Assembly: GCA_031277095.1 (NCBI GenBank)
Contig: JAISLU010000087.1
Coordinates: forward strand, 1-46,567
Reading direction: 5' to 3'
Source of the DNA: Synergistaceae bacterium
GTDB lineage: Bacteria > Synergistota > Synergistia > Synergistales > Aminobacteriaceae
DNA length: 46,567 nt
Shown: in pieces, positions 36,111 to 43,880 of the stretch
Layout: every line of letters begins with the position of its first letter
Position numbering within the stretch: the stretch's first letter is position 1
Made by a program: the position numbers and the translations under genes
The notes under the pieces: generated by a model
What the model saw: only the letters and a program-made list of their open reading frames with translations
Databases searched by the model: none
What the model was told of the DNA's origin: nothing

Positions 36111-36700
36111 ATGATCTGAATCTTAATTTTAATCTGAATCTGAAGGGGAGAACGAGAAAAAGCATGAAGAAACAATTTTCGATAGGGGATTTTTTACTTT
36201 CCTTGGCGGGCAGGGTTTTTGCCTTGACGACGGTGCGCTGCGCCGCCTTTTCTTTCGTCATAAACGCCGTTTTGCTGGCCGGGAGCGCCTTCGCCGACGT
36301 TCAGCAGGAGGTGGCCCGTATTTTCGAGCTGAACGCGAAAATAAGACCGGGAATGACCATCGAGGCCGTCAACGAACTTCTGGGCCCTCCGGCGGAGCAG
36401 TACGTCATGAAAGACAAGGCCGTGACGCGGTATATGTGGCTCCACGGCGAAATGGGGGTCGAAATATACGAAATGGATGACTCCGCCTACAGGGTGAACA
36501 TCACTCTGCCCTGCGGCAGCGCCAAAGAGACCTCCCGGGCGATGGACGCCCTGACCCGTCAGGGAAACTCGAAATACGGCGCCATGCCGCGATTCGATTC
36601 CAGGGCAGGACAATACTATTGGATAAAAGACGGTGTTCGGTTCTCGTTTTCCAAATACGATCAAACGACGGTACTGAGCAGTTGCACGAAAATGCGGTAG
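36107..36700 (+). CDS. Exported BamE/SmpA-like protein
   Basis: The 197-residue protein has a hydrophobic segment (AAFSFVINAVLLAGSAFA) preceded by a basic N-region, a likely signal peptide with cleavage after AFA. The mature part opens with IRPGMTIEAVNELLGPPAEQYV...RYMW, the I-x-x-GMT-x-x-V-x-x-LLG-x-P pattern of BamE/SmpA-like small domains. No lipobox Cys is present. The first twelve residues (NDLNLNFNLNLK) come from a 6-bp repeat, AATCTG/AATTTT; the ATG at 36164 (Met20) may be the original start, with GGGGAG 15 bases upstream. It lies in an operon with the exported flavoenzyme. Confidence 0.62.
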   Translation: MNDLNLNFNLNLKGRTRKSMKKQFSIGDFLLSLAGRVFALTTVRCAAFSFVINAVLLAGSAFADVQQEVARIFELNAKIRPGMTIEAVNELLGPPAEQYVMKDKAVTRYMWLHGEMGVEIYEMDDSAYRVNITLPCGSAKETSRAMDALTRQGNSKYGAMPRFDSRAGQYYWIKDGVRFSFSKYDQTTVLSSCTKMR

Positions 36701-36722
36701 TTCCACGAGGAGGAAAGGGAGA

Positions 36723-38948
36723 GTGCGTTTGAATTTTGCAAGGCTGTGTGTGGGGATTTTGCTTCTGCTTGCCCGCCCCGTTTCCGCGGAAACGCCCATC
36801 TCGGCGGAAAAGGATATCTATGATGTCGTCGTCGCCGGCGGCGGCATGAGCGGGATCGCGGCGGCGCTGCAGGCGTCCAGATTGGGGGCGAGCGTTTTGG
36901 TGGTCGAGCCCAGCCACTGGATAGGAGGACAGGCCACCGCGGCCGGGGTCTCCACAATGGACGACTTGAGCCGTCTCCGAAGCGGGATTTACCTGGAATT
37001 CATTTCGAAACTGAAACTTTATTACGACGGCAAAAACAAAACTATGGGAACGTGTTATTGGGACCCGCGAAGCCTGGCTTTCGAGCCCTCCGTGGGCCAG
37101 CGGGTTCTTTACGAGATGGTGTCGGAAACCCGGTCCCGAAGCAAAAAACCCTTCGATATTCTGTTGTCTTCCTCGGTCACGGGAGTGGAGCGCGAGGGAA
37201 AAACCGTCACGGGGATTTCGGTCCGCGGCAAGGGAGAGACGGAGGAAAGAGCAATAAAATGCCGCGTTCTCATCGACGCGACGGAGTACGGAGATATTCT
37301 GCCCCTGGCAGGCGTCCCCTACAGGGCGGGAAATTCCGCCACCCCATTTCTCGACCCAAACGCCATGATTCAGGACATCACCTGGGTCGCCGTCATACGG
37401 AAATATCCCTTCGGCATTCCTCCCCACCTCAGAGCGCGGACCCCTCTCCCCGGTTACGAAGAGGCGAAACGCAACTACGAGAGCTACGTGGTTTCCAGGG
37501 GAGCGAACTTCAAGGGCGTCTATCCCGTCCAGCTGCCGGTGAACTTCGTCAGCCACAACGCCTATCGGGGACTTCCCGACTCCTCTACGCCCTGGAGCTA
37601 CGACGGCAGCCCGGGAAACTGGAAACATATCACCAAAACCGGGGTCAACTGGGGGAACGACTACCCGGGCAAAGCCAGCTGGAACGGCCGCTCCGGGCTG
37701 CCCGTACAATACCTGGAAGACGAGGCTCTGCGCTCTCAGGTGGAAAAAGACGCCTTCGTCAAAACCCTGCATTTTCTTTATTACGTACAAAACGAACTGC
37801 GGGAGAACTGGTCCATCGCCGACGACGAGTACCAGAGCGCCGAACTGCCGGCCGCGGCCCTGGACCTGCCCGAGGAGTGGAAAGAAATCGCCCGCCGCAT
37901 GCCCCCTATCCCTTACGTGCGAGAGTCCCGGAGGGTGGTCGGCGACTACACTCTGACCTCCTCGGAGGTTCTCAAAAACTCCTTGAGCTACCGAGACGGG
38001 CAGACCCGGTACGAGTTCGACGACGCCATCGCCATCGGAGGGTACATCCTGGACCTGCACGGCGCCAACACGGACTCGGACATGGAATGGAACATGGGGG
38101 AAAAGGCCGCTTTCGCCGCCCTCAACCGCCCCCGGGGCCCCTTCCAGGTTCCGCTGCGCATCTTGCTTCCCAAAGACACGGAAGGACTTCTCGCCGCCGA
38201 GAAAAACCTTTCCATGACCCGTCTGGCCGCCGGAGCCCTGCGCCTTCAGCCCATATGTATGATGATCGGTCAGGCGGCGGGGGCCCTGGCGGCCCTTTCC
38301 GTACAAAACGAGGTTGCCCTCCGCGCTCTTCCCCCTGTGAGGGTTCAACGGGCCCTGCTGGAGGCCGGCGTCGTTTTGTCCCTGAGCAAGTACTCCGACG
38401 TCCCGCCGGAACACCCTTTTTACAACTCGGTTCAGCTTTCCAACCTGTACGGCCTGCTCGACCCGGTGGAGCCTCCTCATGCTCCTTCCTACGATATCAG
38501 CGACCTGGACGACCCCGTGTTGGCCATGTCCCTCATCAACGGAGCCGACAAGGGAATTTTCGGCGTGGACGACATGGTTACGAAAGAGGAAATGATCGTC
38601 ATGCTGAACAAAGCGCGGGCCGCCTCGAAAACCTCCGCCGGCCGGGACGTGGAAGAAGACGAATGGCCCGTCAAAACCCACTTTGCGACCCGCGGGCTTT
38701 TTGCCGACGCGGTAGCCAACGCCTTTGGGCTCTACGACGCCGAACAGAACGGCGACGGCCGGAGCGCCAGCGTCATGGATATCGAGATCGCCGCGACCCA
38801 TCGATTTGCCAAGGCCGTGACCGCTTTGAACGCCTGGGGGATTCTGGATCTCTACCGGTCGGAGGGCGAGTTCCGCCCCGCCCGCCCCATCACCCGAGGC
38901 GAGGCCGTCGAGATCCTGATGAAAGCGATGACGGTTCATTGGAGCTGA
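36723..38948 (+). CDS. Exported FAD-dependent oxidoreductase with SLH-like C-terminus
   Basis: The 741-residue protein has a signal peptide (RLCVGILLLLARPVSA), then a Rossmann FAD site VVVAGGGMSGIAAAL (Gly39, Gly41, Gly44) with Glu62 at the end of the second strand and HWIGGQATAAGVS, typical of the FAD_oxidored (PF12831) group. From about residue 556 the chain changes: KYSDVPPEHPFYNSVQLSNLYGLL and, at the end, ALNAWGILDLY...FRPARPITRGEAVEILMKA read as S-layer-homology repeats, which in diderms can tether proteins to the cell wall. The segment EQNGDGRSASVMDIE is EF-hand-like. Substrate unknown. It starts at GTG behind GGAGG and overlaps moeA by ten bases. Confidence 0.78.
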   Translation: MRLNFARLCVGILLLLARPVSAETPISAEKDIYDVVVAGGGMSGIAAALQASRLGASVLVVEPSHWIGGQATAAGVSTMDDLSRLRSGIYLEFISKLKLYYDGKNKTMGTCYWDPRSLAFEPSVGQRVLYEMVSETRSRSKKPFDILLSSSVTGVEREGKTVTGISVRGKGETEERAIKCRVLIDATEYGDILPLAGVPYRAGNSATPFLDPNAMIQDITWVAVIRKYPFGIPPHLRARTPLPGYEEAKRNYESYVVSRGANFKGVYPVQLPVNFVSHNAYRGLPDSSTPWSYDGSPGNWKHITKTGVNWGNDYPGKASWNGRSGLPVQYLEDEALRSQVEKDAFVKTLHFLYYVQNELRENWSIADDEYQSAELPAAALDLPEEWKEIARRMPPIPYVRESRRVVGDYTLTSSEVLKNSLSYRDGQTRYEFDDAIAIGGYILDLHGANTDSDMEWNMGEKAAFAALNRPRGPFQVPLRILLPKDTEGLLAAEKNLSMTRLAAGALRLQPICMMIGQAAGALAALSVQNEVALRALPPVRVQRALLEAGVVLSLSKYSDVPPEHPFYNSVQLSNLYGLLDPVEPPHAPSYDISDLDDPVLAMSLINGADKGIFGVDDMVTKEEMIVMLNKARAASKTSAGRDVEEDEWPVKTHFATRGLFADAVANAFGLYDAEQNGDGRSASVMDIEIAATHRFAKAVTALNAWGILDLYRSEGEFRPARPITRGEAVEILMKAMTVHWS

Positions 38949-40141
38949 GCGGCGTATCCGGAATTTCTCTGGAAGAAGCGCAAGAGCTGATCCTGGCGCA
39001 GGTGAAAGTTTTGCAAAGGCCGGAGGAACTTCCCCTGCTGGAGGGGCTGAACCGTATTGCCTACGATTCCCTGAGGGCGGTGCTGGACCAGCCGCCCTTC
39101 GACCGCTCTCCTCTGGACGGCTACGCGCTCCGTCATGAGGACACTCTGGGAGCTTCGCGAGAAAACCCGGCGGCCTGCAAAGTCGTGGCCCGCCTTCCTG
39201 CTGGAGGGCCCCTTCCACGCCCTCTTCTTCCCGGAGAGGCCGCGCGTATCGCCACGGGAGCGATGATCCCGCCAGGAGCGGATTGTGTCGTCGCCCAAGA
39301 GGACACGGACGAAGGAGACCCCGATGTCCTCATTTACCGGGAACTCTCCTCTTTCGAAAATTACTGTTTTACCGGAGAAAATTGCCGGCGGGGAGAGTGC
39401 TTGCTGGAGCGCGGCGAGCGTTTGACCCACGGCCATGTGGGAGCGTTGGCCGGACAAGGAATCGTGCGGGTGCGGGTTTTCTCGCCCTTGCGGGTGGGGG
39501 TTCTCGCCACAGGGGACGAGCTGGCCGAGGGGTCCCTTCCCGCGGGCAAAATCTACGACGCCAACACTCCGTACATCTCCGCGCGGATTCTGTCTCTGGG
39601 CATGGAGCCGGTCCCCGGGTACGGCCGGGACGATCCCGCTGCCCTGGCGGATGCCTTCGGGGCCCTGTTGGAATCCTGCGACGCCGTCGTCACAACGGGC
39701 GGCGTCTCGGTGGGAACAAGGGATTATATTCCGGAGGCGGTCAAAAGAGTGGGCGCCCGAGTTCTTTTTCGGAAGGTACGCGTCAAGCCGGGAAGTTCCA
39801 TGCTGGGAGCCGTGAAAGACGGCATTCCTGTCCTGTGCCTTTCCGGTAACCCCTTTGCGGCGGCGACGACTTTTGAAGTGCTCGCCAGGCCTCTCCTGGA
39901 AAAAATGGGGGGAAGCGCCTCCTACAGGCCTCGGCGTCAGGAGGGAATCTTACGGACCCCCTTCGCCAAGGCCAGCCCCACCCGCCGCCTCGTCTTCGCC
40001 CGGATCGAGGGAACGGACGTCTTTATCCCTCAAAAAAACGCTCTCTTTTCGTTTTTTATCCGCAGCAACTGCCTGCTGGACGTTCCCGAGAACTCTCCTC
40101 CCCTGGAATGGGGCAGGCGAGTTTCCGTCGTTCTTTTGTAA
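38939..40141 (+). CDS. moeA: Molybdopterin molybdenumtransferase MoeA
   Basis: MoeA inserts molybdate into adenylylated molybdopterin. The 400-residue protein has FDRSPLDGYAL, the GEAARIATGAMIPPGAD segment, the VLATGDEL and TTGGVSVGTRDYI active-site loops and LSGNPFAA. The most likely start is TTG 38939, which gives a normal N-terminus (SLEEAQELILAQVK); it overlaps the flavoenzyme gene and has no strong ribosome-binding site, so translational coupling is likely. The reading frame is open for some 600 codons before this, but that part is a shadow of the flavoenzyme gene. mobB follows after 24 bases. Confidence 0.92.
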   Translation: MELSGVSGISLEEAQELILAQVKVLQRPEELPLLEGLNRIAYDSLRAVLDQPPFDRSPLDGYALRHEDTLGASRENPAACKVVARLPAGGPLPRPLLPGEAARIATGAMIPPGADCVVAQEDTDEGDPDVLIYRELSSFENYCFTGENCRRGECLLERGERLTHGHVGALAGQGIVRVRVFSPLRVGVLATGDELAEGSLPAGKIYDANTPYISARILSLGMEPVPGYGRDDPAALADAFGALLESCDAVVTTGGVSVGTRDYIPEAVKRVGARVLFRKVRVKPGSSMLGAVKDGIPVLCLSGNPFAAATTFEVLARPLLEKMGGSASYRPRRQEGILRTPFAKASPTRRLVFARIEGTDVFIPQKNALFSFFIRSNCLLDVPENSPPLEWGRRVSVVLL

Positions 40142-40165
40142 TCGAAAAGGAGCCGTGAAAAAACT

Positions 40166-40684
40166 TTGCGAGGCAAAATTCCCGTCCTCATCGCCGTGTG
40201 CGGGGCCAAAAATTCCGGCAAGACCACGCTCCTCACCCACGTTCTGCCGATCCTCAGAGACGAGGGAATCCGAGTGGCCGTCATCAAACACGACGTTCAC
40301 GACTTCGCCCCCGACGTGAAGGGAACCGACAGCTACAGGCTGCGGATGTCGGGCGCTCTGGGCGTGGCCGTGTACTCCCGGAACAGGTTCATGATCATAC
40401 GCGAAGAAGAGGAGCCCACCGTTGAGGACCTGTCTCTTTATTTTCAGGACATGGACCTGATTTTGCTGGAAGGAGGCAAGCACTCCCGTTACCCCAAGCT
40501 GGCTGTGGCGCGGGGCGATCTGGAAATGCCGCCGGGAGACCCGCGCGCTTTTTTGGCTCTTTGCGCCGACCCCGTTCCCCAGCTTCCCGGTGTGCGCTGC
40601 CTGAATCTGACGGATTATCGTGGAATCGCGGACGTCATCTTGAATTTTTGCGAAAAAAGCCCACGTACAAAACAAAATGAATAA
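40166..40684 (+). CDS. mobB: Molybdopterin-guanine dinucleotide biosynthesis protein MobB
   Basis: This small GTP-binding protein assists MobA in adding GMP to molybdenum cofactor. The 172 residues show Walker A GAKNSGKT (13-20), the VAVIKHDVHDF stretch with the family's conserved Lys-His, and GTDSYRLRMSGA followed by ILLEGGK. It starts at TTG 40166, 13 bases after AAAGGAG, in the moeA-mobB-mobA order. The end of the gene is followed by a short block of GATGA repeats. Confidence 0.9.
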   Translation: MRGKIPVLIAVCGAKNSGKTTLLTHVLPILRDEGIRVAVIKHDVHDFAPDVKGTDSYRLRMSGALGVAVYSRNRFMIIREEEEPTVEDLSLYFQDMDLILLEGGKHSRYPKLAVARGDLEMPPGDPRAFLALCADPVPQLPGVRCLNLTDYRGIADVILNFCEKSPRTKQNE

Positions 40685-40689
40685 TATGG

Positions 40690-40724
40690 GATGAGATGAG
40701 ATGAAATTGGATTGGATGAGATGA
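40690..40724. repeat. GATGA pentanucleotide repeats between mobB and mobA
   Basis: GATGA occurs at 40690, 40695 and 40700 in tandem, then at 40715 and 40720, with ATTGGATTGG between. The second cluster overlaps the mobA start codon, so the choice of start (TTG 40712 or ATG 40721) and its ribosome-binding site lie inside the repeat. Confidence 0.8.
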
Positions 40725-41329
40725 GGGCGACGGGAGTGATTTTGACCGGCGGGAAAAGCCGCCGCTTCGGATCGGACAAAACAATTTTGCGGTGGGGGGA
40801 TAGAACTGTCGTGGAGAAAATCGCGGGTCAATACGCCGCGCTTTTCGATGAAATTCTGCTCGTCGGAAACCCGCCGGGCAAATTTTCGATCCCCGGCGTC
40901 CGAGAAATCGAGGATATCTACCCTGACGCCGGACCATTGGGCGGAATTTATTCAGGGCTTCGGCGCGCGTCCAACCCGCGGATCTTCGTCACGGCGTGCG
41001 ATATGCCCTTTTTCAGCGGGAAACTCGCGGCCGAACTTTTAGAGTCCTCCGACGACTGTGACGCGGTGGTGCCGCGGGAGGGAGAACGCGTAGAGCCCCT
41101 CTTCGCCGTCTACAATTCTGGGGTTCTGCCTGCGGCGGAACGTATGCTCCTGAAGGGAGAACGCGCCGTGCGTCTTTTGTACGACAGAGTGCGCGTCAAA
41201 TACCTCGACCTGGGAGAATGGGCCGGGCAAAATCAGGGCCTTTTTTTCAATCTTTTTTTCAATATCAACTTTCCGGAGGATTACCGTCAATTCCAGATTC
41301 TCTTGACTTCAGACCATCTTCCCGATTGA
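40721..41329 (+). CDS. mobA: Molybdenum cofactor guanylyltransferase MobA
   Basis: MobA transfers GMP to molybdopterin to form the guanine dinucleotide cofactor used by DMSO-reductase-family enzymes. The 202-residue protein has the nucleotide-binding GGKSRRFGSDK loop, the PDAGPLGGIYSGL region, CDMPFF (metal-binding Asp) and the C-terminal NINFPEDY. FFNLFFNIN before that contains a small duplication. Start ATG 40721 is preferred to TTG 40712; neither has a good ribosome-binding site. It ends the operon that begins at 35.77 kb. No molybdoenzyme is in this window. Confidence 0.9.
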   Translation: MRATGVILTGGKSRRFGSDKTILRWGDRTVVEKIAGQYAALFDEILLVGNPPGKFSIPGVREIEDIYPDAGPLGGIYSGLRRASNPRIFVTACDMPFFSGKLAAELLESSDDCDAVVPREGERVEPLFAVYNSGVLPAAERMLLKGERAVRLLYDRVRVKYLDLGEWAGQNQGLFFNLFFNINFPEDYRQFQILLTSDHLPD

Positions 41330-41344
41330 TTTCATTTGCAGATT

Positions 41345-41361
41345 GGCCCCATTTCCGGGCC
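41345..41361 (+). terminator. Possible terminator hairpin after mobA
   Basis: GGCCC (41345-41349) and GGGCC (41357-41361) form a 5-bp GC stem with a 7-base loop, 16 bp after the mobA stop. The T-rich stretch (GGTTTTATTTTAT) begins 27 bases later, so this is a weak case. Confidence 0.3.
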
Positions 41362-41411
41362 TCCGCCCGCAGTTCTCAGAGGTTTTATTTTATGGACTCT
41401 GGAATAATAGT

Positions 41412-41581
41412 TTGGCATGACAGTCTGGCATGACAGTATGATAATATATTTTCCCAATAACCATAAACGTTCAAGCTCGTTTCTCGTTGGGAGAAATGCG
41501 CTTGGATGTCGATATCGCTCCCTGAGAGGGGAGTACCTGCCCAAACGGGCGTGCAGCTCTTGAGCGGTTGCACTGATTTTT
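41412..41581 (+). ncRNA. Structured 5' leader with mutually exclusive pairings (riboswitch- or attenuator-like)
   Basis: Upstream of the PheC-like gene, CTCCC (41518-41522) can pair either with GGGAG at 41489-41493 or with GGGAG at 41529-41533, not with both. Next comes GCCC-AAAC-GGGC (41539-41550), then a hairpin, GTGCAGCT to AGC...TGCAC (41551-41573), followed by five Ts (41577-41581), which looks like an intrinsic terminator. TGGCATGACAG is repeated at 41413 and 41426 near a TATGAT/GATAAT -10 (41437-41445). I could not match any known riboswitch class. Confidence 0.45.
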
Positions 41582-41602
41582 CGTTGAAGGAGTGATGGCA
41601 GT

Positions 41603-42427
41603 ATGAGCAGTGGTATGGGTGGCAACATGAGGTTCGGCGGTACGAGGTTTAACAAAGGGAAGTTTGCGGTTATGGCGGTTTTGCTTTTAGCCCTCTGCGT
41701 CACGGTATCTGGAGCGGAGGCGGGGCCCAGGCTGGATCGAGTTCTGGGAGAAAAAGTCCTTCGTGTGGGGACTCCCGGCGATTATCGGCCCTTTTCCATG
41801 CTGGCCGACGGGAAATATGAAGGGCATGATATCGACGTGGTGGAACGAATCGCCAAGGAACTCGGCGTCAAGGTGGAGTATGTGCAGACGACCTGGTCCA
41901 AATTGATGGAGGATCAGGCCGCGGATAAGTACGACGTAGCGGTGGGCGGCATAACCCGAACTCTGGCGAGGATGACGAAGGTAGATTTTTTGCCTCCCTA
42001 TGCCCCATTCGGCAAGGTCGCGCTGGTCAGGGCGGAGGACAAGGAGAAATTCAAGACCCGGGAGAGCCTGAATCAGAAAACGGTCCGCGTCATCAAAAAC
42101 CCAGGCGGTACCAATGAAAAGTACGTGCTGGAAAATTTGACGGAAGCGCAGGTTTCCACCCACGAGAAGAACGCTGAAATCCCGGGGCTGATCGCCGAAG
42201 GGAAAGGCGACGTCATGATCACGGAGACCTATGAAGCCCTTTTGTACGCCCAAAAAGACGGCAGGCTCCATGCGGCTTTTATCGATGCCCCTCTGACGCC
42301 GACATCCTTCATGGGTTTCGTGCTTCCTTTAGACGACCCGGATTTCACCCGAGTCATGAATTTTGTCTGGCAGCTCCTGGAGATGCGCGGCGAACTCGCC
42401 AAATGCGCGGAAAAATGGCTCAAATAG
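41603..42427 (+). CDS. Periplasmic cyclohexadienyl dehydratase-like / amino acid-binding protein
   Basis: The 274-residue protein has a signal peptide (KFAVMAVLLLALCVTVSGAEA) and the type II solute-binding fold. LRVGTPGDYRPFSMLADGKYEGHDIDV, TTWSKLMEDQAADKYDVAVGGI and KNPGGTNEKYVLENL match, as I recall, Pseudomonas PheC (cyclohexadienyl dehydratase), an enzyme that evolved from amino acid-binding proteins. The region around TETYEALLYAQK aligns with its catalytic Glu segment. It may make phenylpyruvate from prephenate in the periplasm, or serve as the binding protein of a transporter, although no permease or ATPase gene is adjacent. ATG 41603 follows AAGGAG. Its leader appears regulated. Confidence 0.75.
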   Translation: MSSGMGGNMRFGGTRFNKGKFAVMAVLLLALCVTVSGAEAGPRLDRVLGEKVLRVGTPGDYRPFSMLADGKYEGHDIDVVERIAKELGVKVEYVQTTWSKLMEDQAADKYDVAVGGITRTLARMTKVDFLPPYAPFGKVALVRAEDKEKFKTRESLNQKTVRVIKNPGGTNEKYVLENLTEAQVSTHEKNAEIPGLIAEGKGDVMITETYEALLYAQKDGRLHAAFIDAPLTPTSFMGFVLPLDDPDFTRVMNFVWQLLEMRGELAKCAEKWLK

Positions 42428-42429
42428 CC

Positions 42430-42497
42430 TGATACTTTCGTGGTTTTCAGGGGGCTCTGTCCCCCTGAACTTGATAGTTCCAAGTCCTAAAGTATCA
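42430..42497. repeat. Nested inverted repeats forming a branched 68-base structure
   Basis: An outer 9-bp stem (TGATACTTT 42430-42438 with AAAGTATCA 42489-42497) encloses a perfect 8-bp hairpin (TCAGGGGG 42447-42454 with CCCCCTGA 42461-42468, loop CTCTGT) and an alternative small GAACT-TGAT-AGTTC hairpin (42467-42480). It begins two bases after the PheC-like gene's stop. It could be a terminator, although no T-run follows, or a REP/MITE-like unit. Confidence 0.7.
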
Positions 42498-42525
42498 TAC
42501 CGCATTCGGTAGGTTGGAATCACAG

Positions 42526-42942
42526 CTAGGATCCATCCGGAAAAGAATTATTTGCAGTATGCTCAAATGCGGTCGTTTCTGAAACTGCATAAAAAAGTTC
42601 CCCCTCAAAAATTGAGACATACTTGCTTCCGTGGGTCTGTTCACGTGCTTTTGTGCCTTTTATTTCTTCCAGCGGGTTTGCCTCTCCTTTTTTTACAAAT
42701 CTATTCAGTTTCGGCATTGGAGTACAAAAAACTCTATATCTTGTCGATATGTCAATGCCGAAGTAATAATTAAGCGCGAGTGTTGGCCGTGAAAACCGGC
42801 TTCTTGCCGCACAGCCATTGATAGAACTCATTTGATAGGACTCATTTAGCTCAGGAATACTCTCCCTCAGAAGCGGCAGCGTGTACTTGTTGATATTGCC
42901 ACTGACTTGATCTTTTTCTTGCAACGACCTAATTTCTCCCAA
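42526..42942 (-). pseudogene. AT-rich relic region; doubtful open frame
   Basis: The 550 bp between the PheC-like gene and the Gate protein gene contain no convincing gene. A minus-strand frame of 138 codons (42526-42942) has no recognisable domain except FGIDIS, which recalls the start of IS110-type transposases, and no good start site. The DNA is clearly more AT-rich than flanking genes. A 10-bp inverted repeat, TTCGGCATTG (42710-42719) and CAATGCCGAA (42753-42762), lies inside. I read it as a decayed insertion, with low certainty. Confidence 0.3.
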
Positions 42943-42975
42943 ATGGCTCCAGTACCTCTGCTCCTTTCCCTTTTC

Positions 42976-43875
42976 CTAAAACAGGAAAAACGCCGAGACG
43001 GCCAAAGAGAACGCGACGAAAGGCAGCATGGTCGCCATGTTCCAAAGGAATATCGACCTGGAAATGTCGGCGGGAAATATCCCGAAAAAGTACCCGGCAT
43101 TCTGCCTCAGCGCCCGAGTGAAGTAGCCCATGCCGTTGCCCAGGAGCAGGGCAAAAACCACCTGCGCCGTGGTCAACTCCCCGGCGTCGATCGCTCCCCG
43201 AGCCAGGGCAAGAGACGCCGAAATGCCCGCCAAAGCCGCGCTCGCGACACCCCATCCTGCCGCCGGCAAAATACTTCCCCCGAGATTTTCCTTTAAAAGC
43301 CTCTCCAGCCCGGGCATGATCGAGAACGCCGCGGCGTAGAAAATCCACGCCACCGGCAGTGTCGCCGCCAATCGCTTGAGCCAGAAAGAGGGGTTTACCT
43401 TTCCGGGGTCTTGCGCATCCAAAGCCGTGAAGTCCTGTTCGCTGCCGCGGGCTTTGAATATGAAGAGTACGAAGCAAAACCGTCCCAAACTGCGCAATAA
43501 AAGAGCAAGGGCGAAAACGATCCCTCCCGTTCCGGCCATGCTCCCGCAAAGTGCCAGGGTCGAAGGCCATCGGCGCAGATAAGCGGGAAACGAGAGGGAA
43601 AGAGTTCCCCATACCGCACCGTTTCTGGACAGCTTTTCCTCTTCCATCCCTCGGGCCAGAAGGGTTGCCGCAGCCTTAGACGAGCCGATGCTGATCACCA
43701 GGGCCGTAGCCAGGAGAGGGCCCAGCGCTTTCATGGAAGGCAAAAATCTTTTCATAAACGCCTCGGCGACGCGCAGGCGAAATACAAGTTCCCCCACAAA
43801 CAGACCGAACACGATGTTGACAGTCATCAGAGCTTCGCCTTTCAAGAGATCCATCAGATCCATCGGAACCGTCAT
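42976..43875 (-). CDS. Nucleoside-recognition (Gate)-type membrane protein
   Basis: The 299-residue protein has about seven membrane segments (VNIVFGLFVGELVF, LGPLLATALVISIGSS, TGGIVFALALLLRSLGRFCFVLFIF, MATMLPFVAFSLAVSAFFLF). GSSKAAATLLARGMEEEKLSRNGAVWGTLSLSFPAYL resembles the Gate domain of SpmA-like and archaeal nucleoside-recognition proteins; its transport function is not established. The ATG with CAT at 43873-43875 follows GAGGG at the end of the penicillin-binding protein gene, overlapping nothing but close behind its stop, so it is probably coupled to it. The frame's longer extension upstream is a shadow of that gene. MDLMDLLKG contains another 6-9-bp duplication. Confidence 0.58.
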   Translation of the reverse strand: MTVPMDLMDLLKGEALMTVNIVFGLFVGELVFRLRVAEAFMKRFLPSMKALGPLLATALVISIGSSKAAATLLARGMEEEKLSRNGAVWGTLSLSFPAYLRRWPSTLALCGSMAGTGGIVFALALLLRSLGRFCFVLFIFKARGSEQDFTALDAQDPGKVNPSFWLKRLAATLPVAWIFYAAAFSIMPGLERLLKENLGGSILPAAGWGVASAALAGISASLALARGAIDAGELTTAQVVFALLLGNGMGYFTRALRQNAGYFFGIFPADISRSIFLWNMATMLPFVAFSLAVSAFFLF

Positions 43876-43880
43876 GCCCT

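Noticed and set aside
37052-40141. 1029-codon plus-strand open frame through moeA
   Set aside because: The first 600 codons are a shadow of the flavoenzyme gene in another frame, Arg- and Gly-rich without domains. MoeA sequence begins near 38939.
42552-42773. 73-codon plus-strand frame in the AT-rich relic
   Set aside because: No ribosome-binding site, no recognisable sequence; the hydrophobic look comes from T-rich DNA.
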